The translations under genes were made by a program, and so were the position numbers. This document shows, piece by piece, positions 44,124-56,667 of a DNA stretch of 64,000 nt. Source of the stretch: Lolium rigidum. Lineage: Eukaryota > Streptophyta > Magnoliopsida > Poales > Poaceae. The notes under the pieces are model-generated. The model was not told the origin of the DNA and made no database searches. It saw only the letters and a program-made list of their open reading frames with translations. The DNA is taken from contig NC_061511.1 of the NCBI RefSeq assembly GCF_022539505.1, positions 30,452,620-30,516,619 of the forward strand, read 5' to 3'. Each line of letters opens with the position of its first letter. The first letter of the stretch is position 1.

Positions 44124-47100
44124 TGTCGGGAAACCTGAAGGTCGGGGCTAGACAAACCCAGATTCACATCTGGCGTAAGCCTAACCTAGATCTCTAGGGC
44201 CTATAGGGTGAGAATCGGTAACACAACAGTGACTCTACGACTGAAAGCAAATATAATACAACTATTAACAAAGTTAAAATCCAAATTTATTACACGTAGA
44301 TGTCACTGACCACAATTCAACAAGCAACGGAAATCAAATTATGTTATCTAGATAACAAGACTGCAAAGAGCCTAATGGGCCATAACATAAGGCGACGTCC
44401 CAACCAATAAGTCTCTGGCTGCCGCCTGGGAACTCCGAACTACTCGTCGACGTCAAGGTAGAAGCCACCATCAGTTGGAAGGACTTTGTCAGAAACAAAG
44501 CATGCAAGGCTGAGACAAGGACTCAGCAAGACTTAGTACAACCTTTTACCAAAGCGGGTATGTGAGGCTTTATGTGGAGCTTATTTTGCAGAAAGCCAGT
44601 TTTCCTTTGTAAACAAGAGGGAGCAGAAGCTCGTCTAATCAGACCACTTTCAAAAGGGGATAAGAGGGCGATATCAACTCTAGCTCTAAAATCATCATGT
44701 TGAATCCACTGAATCTTCATCATCACCTGAACCTATCACCTAGGATCACCCCCTCGACACCCTCAGAAGGGATCCTTATTCACACATTTATATCAAGATT
44801 TATGATTAGGTTCAAGTTGTCTATGATCACAGAATCCATCACCAAGTCGTCTGTAACCGTGGACACGACTTTTCGAAAAGATTTACCCTGCAGGGGTGTA
44901 CAACTTTACCCACACGCGCCGACCGACTCTTAGTGCCACTAGATTAACACACTTCCTTGGTGTGCCCGCACAGGGTGGTCGACCAAAACCCTTCCCTTAC
45001 TTCTCATATTCCATGAGTCAAACTAACTGGGGAACTCCGTCATCGTAGGTAGCCATTCTCCGAGGCGGTCCCGGTCATTGTGCGCAGGGGATCCAATTCA
45101 ATGCCTCCAGCATCCTTCACCCTAGCCATGCCCTGTATGATGCACTTTGAAAACCTTTTTCCACCTTTACCCATGTGTATGGCAAATGGAACTCGCAATC
45201 TAATTGACTCATGGGTAAGCTAGGCACCGTGTGGCTGTACGCTCAGTCTTGGTTCCAAAGGCGAGAACTCAGGTCGTAGTATCGACGAGAACGAGTCAAA
45301 TCACCACATCCCCATGTGGCGGTCCATCCAAGCCTTTAACATGTTTATTATCATCATCCCTGGTCATACCACGTCATTCTATCAAACTAGGTTCATTCGT
45401 AGCTCTGATTCATCAACCGGACGGATCAGACTTCAACAACTAAGAATGGCTAAGCATATCATATATACAGCTCTAGCGATGCGAACAAGCTCAACCCTGT
45501 TTTGCTCGGAGCGGTGGATCAGGAACTTTGGGCTACAAAGATGGAGCATCCACACATAGGATATCTATAACTACCGATAAAACATATTTGAAGCGTATGC
45601 AATATGTAAGAACCAGAAGTAAAATCATTTCGAAACCATATATGAACCAGGTTAGGGTTGCCTTGTCCCTCGTTGTTCGGGTGCTGCTCTTCGGTGGCAT
45701 TGAACTCAGGTTCACGTTCTGTCCCAATTGAGAAGAACCAAATGCCGGAAAGGAAGAGCACAATCAAGACATGGTACAATGCAATGAACATACAATATGA
45801 TGACATGTCATATTAAAGGGGTTGGTGTAAACCCTAGGTGCATCGACTGAAATTAAAGGGGTTCAGCATCGAATCCCGACATATGAGAGGGGTCAATTAG
45901 GGTTTCCACTAAGACTTGAATTTTAGTTGGTTCAATGTTGTATGAAACATGTATAAACAACTAGGATTTGTTTTTTCTGATCATTTTGGTATATTATACA
46001 CATTTTTCTGAATTAAAATGGAATAATTATGAATTAAACAAGATTTAAACATTTTAAATCAATTTCTGAAAAATATTGGAAAATATTAAAAATCTGACAG
46101 ACCGGACCCACATGCCATAATTTTATTCTTTTCTAAAATATTTATGAAATTGTTAAAACTCTGACAGATGGGGTCCACCTATCATTATTTTTCTATTTAC
46201 ATAAAATACAAAAATGAATTACAAAAAATACATAAAATTGGAAAAACTAAATATGGCGTCATGCTGACGTCAGCATGTCCATGAGCTCACAGATGAGCTC
46301 GGGTTGAGCTCCAATCGGCCGATTTAGGCCGCAATTGAACGCACGAGCAGGGGCAAACGAGGTAGCTTGACGTGGCCGACCATTTGGTGGCGGCGCCGCT
46401 GCCAAATGGTGGCCGGAGCGTGGCCAGCGGCGATGGGCCACGGCGGTCAGGGCAGGTGCCCGACGCGGCGGAGCTAGAGGGCGAGGGGGAGCGGGCCAAG
46501 GGCATGGGGAGAACCGCCTGCTCATCATGATGCCGATGGAGGTGACGGCGGGGCCTGGGGGTGACTAGAGCGACGGCGAGCGGTGGTTGTCGGGGTTGCA
46601 GACGACGGGCGATTCCGGCAATTCCGTCATCCCCGGGAGGCGCGCGTTGGCGGGGAGGCTTCTGGTGATGAGGCGGAGCTCCCTAGACCCTCGCCGGAGT
46701 AGGGGGAGGCGAGGAACAGCGGGGTGATACGTCTCCGACGTATCGATAATTTCTTATGTTCCATGCCACATTATTGATGATATCTACATGTTTTATGCAC
46801 ATTTTATGTCATATTTATGCGTTTTCCGGAACTAACCTATTGACGAGATGCCGAAAGGCCGCTTGCTTTGTTCTCGCTGTTTTTGGTTTCAGAAATCCTA
46901 GTAAGGAAATATTTTTCGGAATCGGACGAAATCAACACCGGAGATCTTATAATTCCCGGAAGCTTCCAGAGCACCGGAGAAAAGTCAGAGGGGAGCCAGG
47001 GGCGCGCCCCCCTACTGTGTGGGCACCCCGTGGCCCCTCCGACTCCGCCTCTTCGCCTATTTAATCATCCTTGACCTAAAACCTCGACCCCGTTCGACGA

Positions 47101-48777
47101 AACCAGAGAAAACCATCCAGAGCCGCCGCCATCGCGAAACTCCAATTCGGGGGACAGAAGTCTCTGTTCCGGCACGCCGCCGGGACGGGGAATTGCCCCC
47201 GGAGCCATCTCCACCGTCGTCTCCACCGCCATCTTCACCGCCATCGCTGCCTCCATGATGAGGAGGGAGTAATTCACCCCCGAGGCTGAGGGCTCCGCTG
47301 TAGCTATGTGGTTAATCTCTCTCCCATGTACTTCAATACAATAATCTCATGAGCTGCCTTACATGATTGAGATTCATATGAGTTTTGTATCACTATTCAT
47401 CTATGTGCTACTCTAGTGATGTTATTAAAGTAGTCTATTCCTCCTGCACGGTGTAATGTGGACAGTGTGTGCATCGTGTAGTACTTGGCGTATGCTATGA
47501 TTGTGATCTCTTGTAGATAATGAAGTTAACTATTACTATGATGGTATTGATGTGATCTATTTGGTTATGTTGATCTATCTTGCACTCTAAGGTTATTTAA
47601 ATATGAACATTGAATATTGTGGAGCTTGTTAACTCCGGCATTGAGGGTTCGTGTAATCCTACACAATGGTGTTCATCATCCAACAAGAGGGTGTAGAGTA
47701 GTCCTATTATGTGATCATTGTTGAGAGTGTCCACTAGTGAAAGCAGGATCCCTGGGCCTTGCTTCCAAGCATCGAATCTTCGTTCGTTACTGTTTTGTTG
47801 AATGTTTACTCGCTGCCATATTTCATTCAGATTGCTATTATCACTCATACTCATCCATATTACTTGTATCTCACTATCTCTTCGCCGAACTAGTGCACCT
47901 ATACATCTGACAAGTGTATTAGGTGCGTTGGGGACACAAGAGACTTCTTGCTTTGTGGTTGCAGGGTTGTTTGAGAGGGATATCTTTGACCTCTTCCTCC
48001 CTGAGATCGATAAACCTTGGGTGATCCACTTAAGGGAAACTTGCTGCTGTTCTACAAACCTCTGCTCTTGGAGGCCCAACACTGTCTACAAGAATAGAAG
48101 CTCCCGTAGACATCACGGGGCACATCGATGGCCGGAGCTACTGCATGTATCTAGGGTTAGGGTTTCACGTGGGGATCGAGCGAGAAGGGGAATGTGGGGT
48201 TAGAGTTCGGGGGGGGGGGGCGGCGACATGGCTATTTATGGCCGCCGGGGGGCGGCGGCGAGCATCTCCGCGCGGCCGAGCTCACAGCTGCTGCCAGGGA
48301 GCTGCTTGCTCGAACGGAGGAAGGAGATGGACTTGGTGTTTTTGCGCCTAACCCCCTGGAAAACTGTTGGGCTGGTGGGGGTGCGGTTGGGCCACTTGGG
48401 CCGAGCTGGATTGCGGCCAGAGAGGGAAAAGAGGGGAAGGGAAGTGGGCTGAGCCCAGGGAGAGAGAAGAGAGCTCTCTCTCTCTATTTTCCTTTTTCTA
48501 GTTTTTCTTTCTCTTTTCAAAATCCAATTTCAAATTTGTTTTGAATTTTGTTTGAAATTCAAATTTGGAGAGAACAATATACACACATGGCTTATTGAAA
48601 TAACAACAAGACCATGTTTCTTAGTTTGAAAAACTTGAGAGATTTGAATGGAGAAAGAAATAGAGAAGAATTTGCACATTAGGCGTTTGATGCAAAATAT
48701 TGCCCAAATGCAAACTATAGGCATGCAATGCTCATAAACACTCCTTTATTTATATATACCAAGGTTGGGGTGTTACG
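44124..48777 (-). mobile_element. Probable large solo LTR, minus strand (about 3.26 kb without insert)
   Basis: On the minus strand it starts CGTAACACCCCAACCTTGG (the expected TG changed to CG) and ends GGTTTCCCGACA. Flanks are GTCAT (44119-44123) and GTCTT (48778-48782), a target duplication with one mismatch. The interior has no ORF of note; GC-rich segments at 46280-46720 and 48121-48470. It contains the solo LTR at 46725-48115. The family is not identified, and a small complete element is an alternative. Confidence 0.55.
46725..48115 (+). mobile_element. Solo LTR, family B subtype B2 (1391 bp)
   Basis: TGATACGTCTCCGACGTATC to GAAGCTCCCGTAGACATCA, perfect target duplication CGGGG (46720-46724, 48116-48120). 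The end differs from B1 (GGAGGGGGCGTAGACATCA) and matches the partial LTR at 63750. Confidence 0.94.
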
Positions 48778-50721
48778 GTCTTCACCGTTTTTTTTTGTTC
48801 CTAGCATGTGACTCCGATTGGGCTGATTTTTTCACAGAAGCTATAACTTTTTAGACACTACACACACACAAAATTGGCAAGAATTCCTAAGGTGTTTAAG
48901 TGAAGAAATTTGCGATTGAACATCTGCTGGAATTTATTTGCAGATTTTGTTTTCCATCACTAAAAGTGGTTAGTTTAACTTGAAAAGGATCTAAAATGAA
49001 TGCTTTACTTCTATATGGATCCGAGCCACATGAGACATCTTATTGAGATGTTTTGAGTGAACCAAGTTTAAATTTCTTAATTCTATATATGAGCTTGTTG
49101 CGCAGTTTTAGTTGGGAGAGGAAGAACAACGATGATGAAACTCTATGTGAGGATCGATAAAAGAGGTATGACACCTTTGCTATATTCATATATGCAATTT
49201 AATGATAGCAAATATTGCGCATGGTTTCATCTATACTTGGGAAAGTGATACTAGATGTCTACTATTTTTGTGTTCTCCTCTCTATTTATGATGCAAGTGA
49301 GATATTATTGAGGAATACTATTTATACATGATTGAGAGATAGTGGTTTTGAGTAAATTCTACGCATCCCATTATACTTTTTATTGTGGGCTTGGCACATA
49401 TTCAATGATGAATTATATTCCTATGTGTCTTTCAAATATGAAGGTTGATGTATGTGTGACAGTCCAACCCTTTAAATGGCGTAACTCATCGTTGAAACAT
49501 ATATAAGTAGGTTGATAGTATATTTGGTTGACCAACCATTTTATTTTAGCCTTGAACCATTGAGGCAACTTCTAGAAAAAAGTAAAAAAGAAAAAAAAAA
49601 GAGAGAGAAAGAAGAAAAATAAAGAAAAATATTTAGAGAAAAAAGTGAGAGAGGGTTAGAGAGGATGCTCTATTGTTCATGTCGTCCCTGTATGGATGGC
49701 ATGTAGTAGAGATATCTATCTCCATTGGTCCTTTGTACATGCGGCATGGAGGTACCTCATTGCGGTACTCGTGAGAGAAGAGCAATGGACCGCTAACAAA
49801 AGCCATGCCTAATCATGGTGGAAGTTTTAGCAAAGAGCATCCTCGATTAGAAGAGTGAAATAAACGAGAGATTGGAAAAAGAGAGAAAAAAATAGAGGAA
49901 ATAAGGAGAAAAGATAGAACACAATGAGTTGGTTGCTTTGAAGATAGAAAGGACTAAAACTAAGAAGTGCGCGCTAACTTGCACTTTTATGATAAAGGGA
50001 TGCACCCCTTCCACTCATAAGGTGTTAAAGCTAATAAGAGAACACCTACCTTGCCAATCCACATTACGGTCAACTAAAAATACTAGATTCTTACTCATGC
50101 ATGAGTCCTCTAGGAGAGTCTGAATGTTAAAGGACTGGAAGGATACAACATCCTCCTATTATTTGGTTTTGCAATGCAAGTATGATGAAATTACTAGTCA
50201 ACAATTGGAGGAATCAAAAGGTCTTAATATCCTTGCTCATGATTCAGTCAAATGCGATGCGAGAACTTTACTTTTTGCTACTATCAATTAATCTTGTCCA
50301 AATAGTGTTGCCATATAGTACCCAAAGTTGTTAGAATCATGATTCTGAATCGGATCGCAACCTCTATGGTAGCATCACAAACCATATGATCTTAACTTTT
50401 AGAATCATAAAATCTTAGATTTTACCTAGCAGGATCGTTGAATCATTCCGCTCAATTTGGGTCGTAAAGTCATAGAATCATATAGTAGAATTACGATTCT
50501 GATAGCTATGATAGTACCTCCTTTGCATCATGCATGGATAGAGGAACATGCACATAGTGCATATTTAGTAACACTTTGTTATTCATTTGTGAAGCTATGT
50601 AAGGAATACTTGCCATGTTAAATTGTTTATGCATGCACAAAGTTCTTGTCAAAGCTTTTTATTGCTTCTACACTGTGTTTGAGTTGCTTGAGGACAAGCA
50701 ACGAGCTAAACTTGGGGGAGT
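48778..50721 (+). other. LTR-retrotransposon interior (right piece), 3' noncoding
   Basis: AT-rich, no supported ORF. A purine-only stretch lies near 49577-49650. It ends with AAACTTGGGGGAGT, a purine tract directly before the LTR at 50722. Confidence 0.65.
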
Positions 50722-51597
50722 TGATACATCTCAAATGTATTTACTTTTCCAAGCACTTTGCTCAATAATTTCCCATAGAATCTCACCATACTTGGATGAT
50801 AACTGGTGAATCTGATGTTGTTTTTAGCAAAGTCTCCTTTTGTCAATTTTCATAGGAAATAAAATCGGGAAAAAAGACCACGGAGGTTTTTCATCAAAAG
50901 AAGGCACCTGGAGCTTTGGATCACGAGAGGGGAGCCACAAGGCCCGAATGAGGCCAGGTGGCGCGCGCTACCCAGGCCCGTTCGGCGCTCGGTCGTCGTC
51001 TCGCCTGCCCCCTTCACGTGGTGCCTTATATACCATAAAAACCTTCCCCTGGAAACACATGATGTTTCGCGAAATAGAGCGCCGCCGATACCACGATCTT
51101 CATTTCGGGGGTCAGATTAATCCTGCTCTCCACCCCGTAGAGAGGGATTTCGAGGGCGTCTTCATCATCAGCGCCACCGACATCATCACCAACCATCATT
51201 GACTCACTCCCCATCCCCATGAGTGAGTAGTTCTCTGTATGCTTAACAAGTGGATGGGTTTTGGATGAGATTGATCATGTAATCCTCCATATGTATCGAG
51301 ATTTAAGGTGTTTGTCTTGAAGATATTTATGTAGAGTGTTGGTAGACCGTTGCTATGTTTAAATGCTTGTTACTAGGGCCTGAGTGACATGATTTCCAGT
51401 ACATAACATATATTGTTTTATCATATATATGAGGTTGGTATTTATATGCAAGGTGTATTACTTGTTATTATGTTGATCCTACGAATCCCGAAGGTGATAG
51501 ATAGGGAAAAACAAGGGGAAGATGTGCTAGTTCGAGGATTATGTGTGTTCATGAATCTTAATGCTTTTTTCCGGTATATTTGAAAGGGTAGACCTTA
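50722..51597 (+). repeat. LTR of gypsy E, 5' 876 bp, truncated by gypsy D
   Basis: Begins TGATACATCTCAAATGTATT after a purine tract; TATATA near 51028 follows a GC-rich upstream part. It is interrupted at 51597 by the gypsy D 5' LTR. The remainder lies outside the window. Confidence 0.75.
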
Positions 51598-52302
51598 TGT
51601 CGGGGGGATAACCCCCGGTATGCCAAAGGCATGCCAAACCGGATGGTTTAAGCCATCAAGATACCGGTTTAAAGGTTGTTCCGGGCTAAGCACTTAAGCA
51701 TGAGACTGAGTAAAACTGTACCGGTATCCCCAGGAGGGGTATACCGGAACCAGCTAAGAAGGTACCGGAGTACCGGTACAGCCTATACTGTAGCACGTCG
51801 GCAAGACTGGTCAAAGATGCTCTCAAGAGCTAGAAGACAAAGATGACCGAAGAACTTCAGCTTTAATCGAAGCCCTGGGGCCAAAGCAGATGATGACGTA
51901 AAAGACACCGGAGGATGTCACCGTTCCTGATTAAAGGTTTACCGGTGTTATCCTGGCCAAAGTGGCTTTGTAAAGTAGTTTGTCTAGTCAAAGGTGCCAT
52001 TAGGGTTTCCTAGGGTTTCTTCCCATGTAAGCCACCCTCTCCCCTATATAAGGAGAGGGGGCACACCCTTGCGCAGGGAGATGAGTTGAGATCAGTAGAC
52101 AGGAGACAAGGTGATAATAGAGAGAGAGCACTTGTACTATACATCTTCAACCTCTGGCCAAGGCCAAGTTCATCAATAAAGATACCGGAATCCATCCGGA
52201 GTTCATCCCATCCTTACTAAAAACCCTCCCCCGAATCCTCTAGCGCACATTCGGCCCCAACTTAAGCCATCCCATGGCATCTGTCTGTTCACCACGACGA
52301 CA
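51598..52302 (+). repeat. 5' LTR of gypsy D (705 bp)
   Basis: TGTCGGGGGGATAACCCCCG to CACCACGACGACA. The start is an inverted repeat (CGGGGGGATAACCCCCG). CTATATAAGG near 52045 is the TATA region. CCGG-rich motifs (TACCGG) are frequent. Confidence 0.85.
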
Positions 52303-52304
52303 GT

Positions 52305-52321
52305 TGGCGCCCACCGTGGGG
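52305..52321 (+). promoter_or_regulatory. Primer binding site of gypsy D, tRNA-Lys type
   Basis: TGGCGCCCACCGTGGGG, complementary to the 3' end of plant tRNA-Lys(CUU) with CCA, 2 nt after the LTR. Confidence 0.8.
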
Positions 52322-52417
52322 CCAGCATCTGCGCTTGCTGGAGTACATATTCGGGCGAGCCTCCTCACCATCGCCGGCGAGCGTGTCGTTACCGCGCTCG
52401 TCAACCGCGTCCGCGAC

Positions 52418-54288
52418 ATGGACTTCATCAACGACAACATGGGCTGCTTCGCCAACGGAGGCAAGTTCTCCAAGAACGGCCGCGTCATCGAGTTTGGGAG
52501 CTTCCTCGTCTACTACGGCACTGTCCCCGAGCGCCAGTGCCTCTCGCCGGTGCTGGTGGCTCCGGACCCGCCAAGGTCTACGCTTCGCAGCGGCCACGCC
52601 GCCGACAGCGTCGAAGTGCTGGTGGTTGGCGCGGCTGACGCCGGCAAGGGAGCTGCGGCGGAAGGTGCGGGACAGACGAAGTCCACGCGCACGGCAAAGC
52701 CGCCGACCGAGCGCAACCAGGAGGTTGCCGGTGCATCCACATCGCCACCGGAGACTCCACTCCAGGCGACCATGAGCGTGCTGGCGATGCCCATCGCGCA
52801 GAACATCGATCCTTCAGCGGCTCAGGCGGAGCTTGAGGCACAGCGCCAGAAGTTGCTCTCTGGAGGCGCGGACATCATCCGGGCGCAGCGCGAGCTGAAC
52901 CTAACCCTACATGAGTATAACGCTGCCCATGGATTTGCTTCTGTTAGCGCTCAGGCTGCAAGATTACCGGAAAACCGGCTTAGAGCTCGCAATCTAGATC
53001 AGGATCTTCGTAAGGAGATTCTTGTCGGAAAAAGTACCTCTGCATCGTTGAGCATTGTAGAGAAACCTAAGTACAGTAGCCCGGATAAAACCATAAAAGC
53101 TGCTAGGGTTGCAGTAGAGCTGTGTGAATCGCTTACCGGAGACGCTTTAGCAAAACAGCAGGACCGTGTTAGGGAGTTGCTTGACATGATTGAGGAGCAA
53201 AATGTTGAGCAGCTTGCTAAGATAAACAAAGCTGCGGCTTCGAAATCTGTGCGTTCTACAAAGAATGCCGGAAGTAAATCCCAGGGGCAGGCATCATCCC
53301 CTCATCCGGACAAAAGAAAAGAAAAAGAGGTGAATGCGCAGCAAATGACTGTGTACGATCCGGTGCTTGCCGGAAAACAACAAGCCGGGCGACATGAGGC
53401 CGGTAGAAAAAACCAAGAGGCAGTACGCGGTTATGCCGGAAAGGGCTACGCCGGAAATGATTATGCCGGTAGAGAAGAAAGCGGGCAAAAATATCGCGCG
53501 ACAAGAGCAGCGTATGTGGAGAAGGAAATGCCTCCGCCAAGGTACCGGCAGGCGAGGGCCGCGGTACTGGAACGTTACGATGAAGCTGATTCAGGAACTG
53601 AAAGAGTGACAACCTACCAGAACCCTTTGGGGGAACGGTTGGGAGAAAGATGCCTACCAGACCGGGATGCGAGGCACAGGCTGGATAGGGTATACTTGTC
53701 TGAGATGATCGAGGCAGAAGGTCCTCCTGGTCCAAAGTGCTTTGGCCCACGAATCATGAGAGAGGAACCACCGGTTCGCAACTTCCAATTACCCCGTGAC
53801 ACAAAAACATATGATGGCACCACTAAGCTGGAAGACTGGCTTGCGGACTACGTGACCGCAGTTTATGTTGCTGGCGGCGGAGGAACTGTAACAGGTGGTG
53901 GAAACCGGCGCTGGGCCGTGAGAATCGTACCATCTTTCCTGGTAGGTCCAGCACGCATTTGGCTTAACAACTTGCCGGCTGGAAGTATAAATGGCTGACT
54001 GGATTTTGAGGAAGCTTTCGTAAGTAACTTCAGCAGTACATACCGGAGACCAAACAAACCGCAGTAGCTCGCTTTCTGCGTGCAGTGCTCCAATGAGACA
54101 GACCGGGATTACCTGACCCGGTGGAACTCCACAAGGAACTCCTGTGAGGGAGTAATCGAGGCACAAGCCATTGCTTGGTTTTGCAATGGGTGCAGAAGAG
54201 GGTCACCGCTGTGGCAAAAGCTACAGAGAAACATGCTGACAACTTTGGCTGAAATGATACGTGTGGCGGATAGCTACGCATTGGGAGA
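52418..54288 (+). pseudogene. Gypsy D gag, first part, two nonsense codons
   Basis: The first ATG after the primer site in the open frame is 52418; an earlier ATG (52274) lies in the LTR. An Ala-rich N-terminus, AELEAQRQKLLSGGADIIRA and a central basic region lead to the gag domain (RNFQLPRDTKTYDGTTKLED; IWLNNLPAGSING). TGA at 53996-53998 replaces a Trp codon and TAG at 54066-54068 a Gln codon; both are C-to-T type changes. The same frame then reads ETDRDYLTRWNSTRNSC, AIAWFCNG and TLAEMIRVADSYALGD, where B1-2 interrupts. Confidence 0.85.
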
Positions 54289-55744
54289 TGATACGTCTCC
54301 GACGTATCGATAATTTCTTGTGTTCCATGCCACATTATTGATGATATCTACATGTTATATGCACATTTTATGTCATATTTATGCGTTTTCTGGAACTAAC
54401 CTATTGACGAGATGCCAAAAGGCCAGTTGCTGTTTTCTGCTGTTTTTGGTTTCGAAATCCTAGTAACGAAATATTCTTGGAATTGGACGAAATCAACGCC
54501 CGGGTTCCTATTTTCACCGGAAGCATCCGGAATACCCGAGAGCCGCGCAGGGGGGCCACGGGGCCCCGGATGATAGGGTGGCGCGGCCCACCCCCGGCCG
54601 CGCGGCCCTATGGTGTCGTCGCCCCTTCGACCTTCTGACGTCGCCTCTTCGCCTATATAAAGGTCCCAGACCTAAAACCTCGATACGAAAAAGCGACGGT
54701 ACGAGAAACCATCCAGAGCCGCCGCCATCGCGAAGCCAAGATCTGGGGGACAGGACTCTCTGTTCCGGCACGCCGCCGGGCGGGGAAGTGCCCCCGGAAG
54801 GCTTCTCCATCGACACCGCTGCCATCTCCACCGCCATCTTCATCAACGCTGCTGTCTCCCATGAGGAGGGAGTAGTTCTCCATCAAGGCTCGGGGCTGTA
54901 CCGGTAGCTATGTGGTTAATCTCTCTCCTATGTACTTCAATACAATGATCTCATGAGCTGCTTTACATGATTGAGATTCATATGAGTTTTGTATCACGAT
55001 TCATCTATGTGCTACTCTAGTGATGTTATTAAAGTATTCTATTCCTCCCGCATGGTGTAAAGTGGACGAGGTGTGCATCATGTAGTACTTGGCGTAGTTT
55101 ATGATCGTGATCTCTTGTAGATTGTGAAGTTAACTATTACTATGATGGTATTGATGTGATCTATTTGGTTATGTTGATCTATCTTGCACTCTAAGGTTAT
55201 TTAAATATGAACATTGAATTGTGGAGCTTGTTAACTCCGGCATTGAGGGTTCATGTAATCCTACGCAATGGTGTTCATCATCCAACAAGAGGGTGTAGAG
55301 TATGCATTTATCTATTCTGTTATGTGATCAATGTTGAGAGTGTCCACTAGTGAAAGTATGATCCCTAGGCCTTATTCCTAAATACTGCTATCGCTACTTG
55401 TTTACTGTTTTACTGCGTTACTACTGCTGCATTACTACTGCTTGTTTACTGTCCTGGGCAAAGCACTTTTCTGGTGCCGTTGCCATTGCTCATATACATT
55501 CATACCACTTGTATTTCACTATCTCTTCGCCGAACTAGTGCACCTATTAGGTGTGTTGGGGACACAAGAGACTTCTTGCTTTGTGGTTGCATGGTTGCAT
55601 GAGAGGGATATCTTTGACCACTTCCTCCCTGAGTTCGATAAACCTTGGGTGATCCACTTAAGGGAAAACTTGCTGCTGTTCTACAAACCTCTGCTCTTGG
55701 AGGCCCAACACCGTCTACAGGAAAAGGAGGGGGCGTAGACATCA
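54289..55744 (+). repeat. 5' LTR of B1-2 (1456 bp)
   Basis: TGATACGTCTCCGACGTATC to GGGGGCGTAGACATCA; CTATATAAAGG near 54653. Confidence 0.95.
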
Positions 55745-55754
55745 AGCTATTTTC

Positions 55755-55771
55755 TTGCGCCGTTGCCGGGG
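55755..55771 (+). promoter_or_regulatory. Primer binding site of B1-2, one mismatch to tRNA-Asp
   Basis: TTGCGCCGTTGCCGGGG; the second base is T where tRNA-Asp pairing and B1-1 have G. Confidence 0.75.
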
Positions 55772-55908
55772 AGGAAAGGTAAAAGGCACTCATACTTCGG
55801 TTCCAGGTAACAGTACTTTTCTGGCGCCATTGTGTTTGTGCTCGAAGCTATTTCCTTTAGATCTTGCAATTGCAACTTTTTGTTTCTTGTTTACACTAGT
55901 TAGGCATA

Positions 55909-56667
55909 ATGGAAAACAACAAAAATATGAGAGATCTTTATGAACTTTATCTTGAATTAGGACATGATGTGTTTGAAGAGAGAATTAAAAAACCCATGGA
56001 ACTTTATATGCATGCTAATGGGAATGTTATCAATATGAATGCTTTGAACACTATTGTTTCTAATGCTATGGAAAATTCTAAGCTTGGGGAAGCTGGCTTT
56101 GATGAGCATGATCTTTTTAGTCCCCCAAGAATTGAGGAGAAAATTTTCTTTGATGATACTTTGCCTCCTATTTATGATGATTATAATGATAGTAGTCTTT
56201 TGTTGCCACCTACTATGGAGAGTGAATTTGATTATGATTACAATATGCCTCTTATATTTGATGATAATAATAATGATAGCTACTTTGTTGAATTTGCTCC
56301 CACTACAACTAATAAAATTGATTATGCTTATGTGGAGAGTAATAATTTTATGCATGAGACTCATGATAAGAATGCTTTATGTGATAGTTATATTGTTGAG
56401 TTTGCTCATGACACTACTGAAAGTTTTTATGAGAGAGGAAAATATGGTTGCAAAAATTTTCATGTTACTAAAACACCTCTCTATGTGCTGAAATTTTTGA
56501 AGCTACACTTGTTTTATCTTCCTATGCTTGTTACTTTGCTCTTCATGAACTTGTTTATTTACAAGATTCCTATGCATAGGAAGCATGTTAGACTTAAATG
56601 TGTTTTGAATTTGCTTCTTGATGCTCTCTTTTGCTTCAACTACTATTTCTTGCAAGTGCATCATTAA
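55909..56667 (+). CDS. Unknown acidic protein with hydrophobic C-terminal segment (252 aa), B1-2
   Basis: Counterpart of the B1-1 ORF at 23511. The first 40 residues are nearly identical (MENNKNMRDLYELYLELGHD...), about 25 residues differ overall, and one Asp codon is missing in the FDDNNNDSYF region. The hydrophobic segment (FLKLHLFYLPMLVTLLFMN) and the basic patch after it are kept. There are no stops or frameshifts, although the host gag is decayed and this element's primer site and LTR end have mutated. Many of the changes alter amino acids, so selection is not proven. Confidence 0.65.
   Translation: MENNKNMRDLYELYLELGHDVFEERIKKPMELYMHANGNVINMNALNTIVSNAMENSKLGEAGFDEHDLFSPPRIEEKIFFDDTLPPIYDDYNDSSLLLPPTMESEFDYDYNMPLIFDDNNNDSYFVEFAPTTTNKIDYAYVESNNFMHETHDKNALCDSYIVEFAHDTTESFYERGKYGCKNFHVTKTPLYVLKFLKLHLFYLPMLVTLLFMNLFIYKIPMHRKHVRLKCVLNLLLDALFCFNYYFLQVHH

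Noticed and set aside
47597..48082. Minus-strand ORF repeated in all family B LTRs (also at 23121, 28210)
   Set aside because: Chance open frame in the LTR end; length varies between copies.
48200..48544. 116-aa Gly-rich ORF
   Set aside because: GC-rich part of the large minus-strand LTR; no motif and on the wrong strand for the element.
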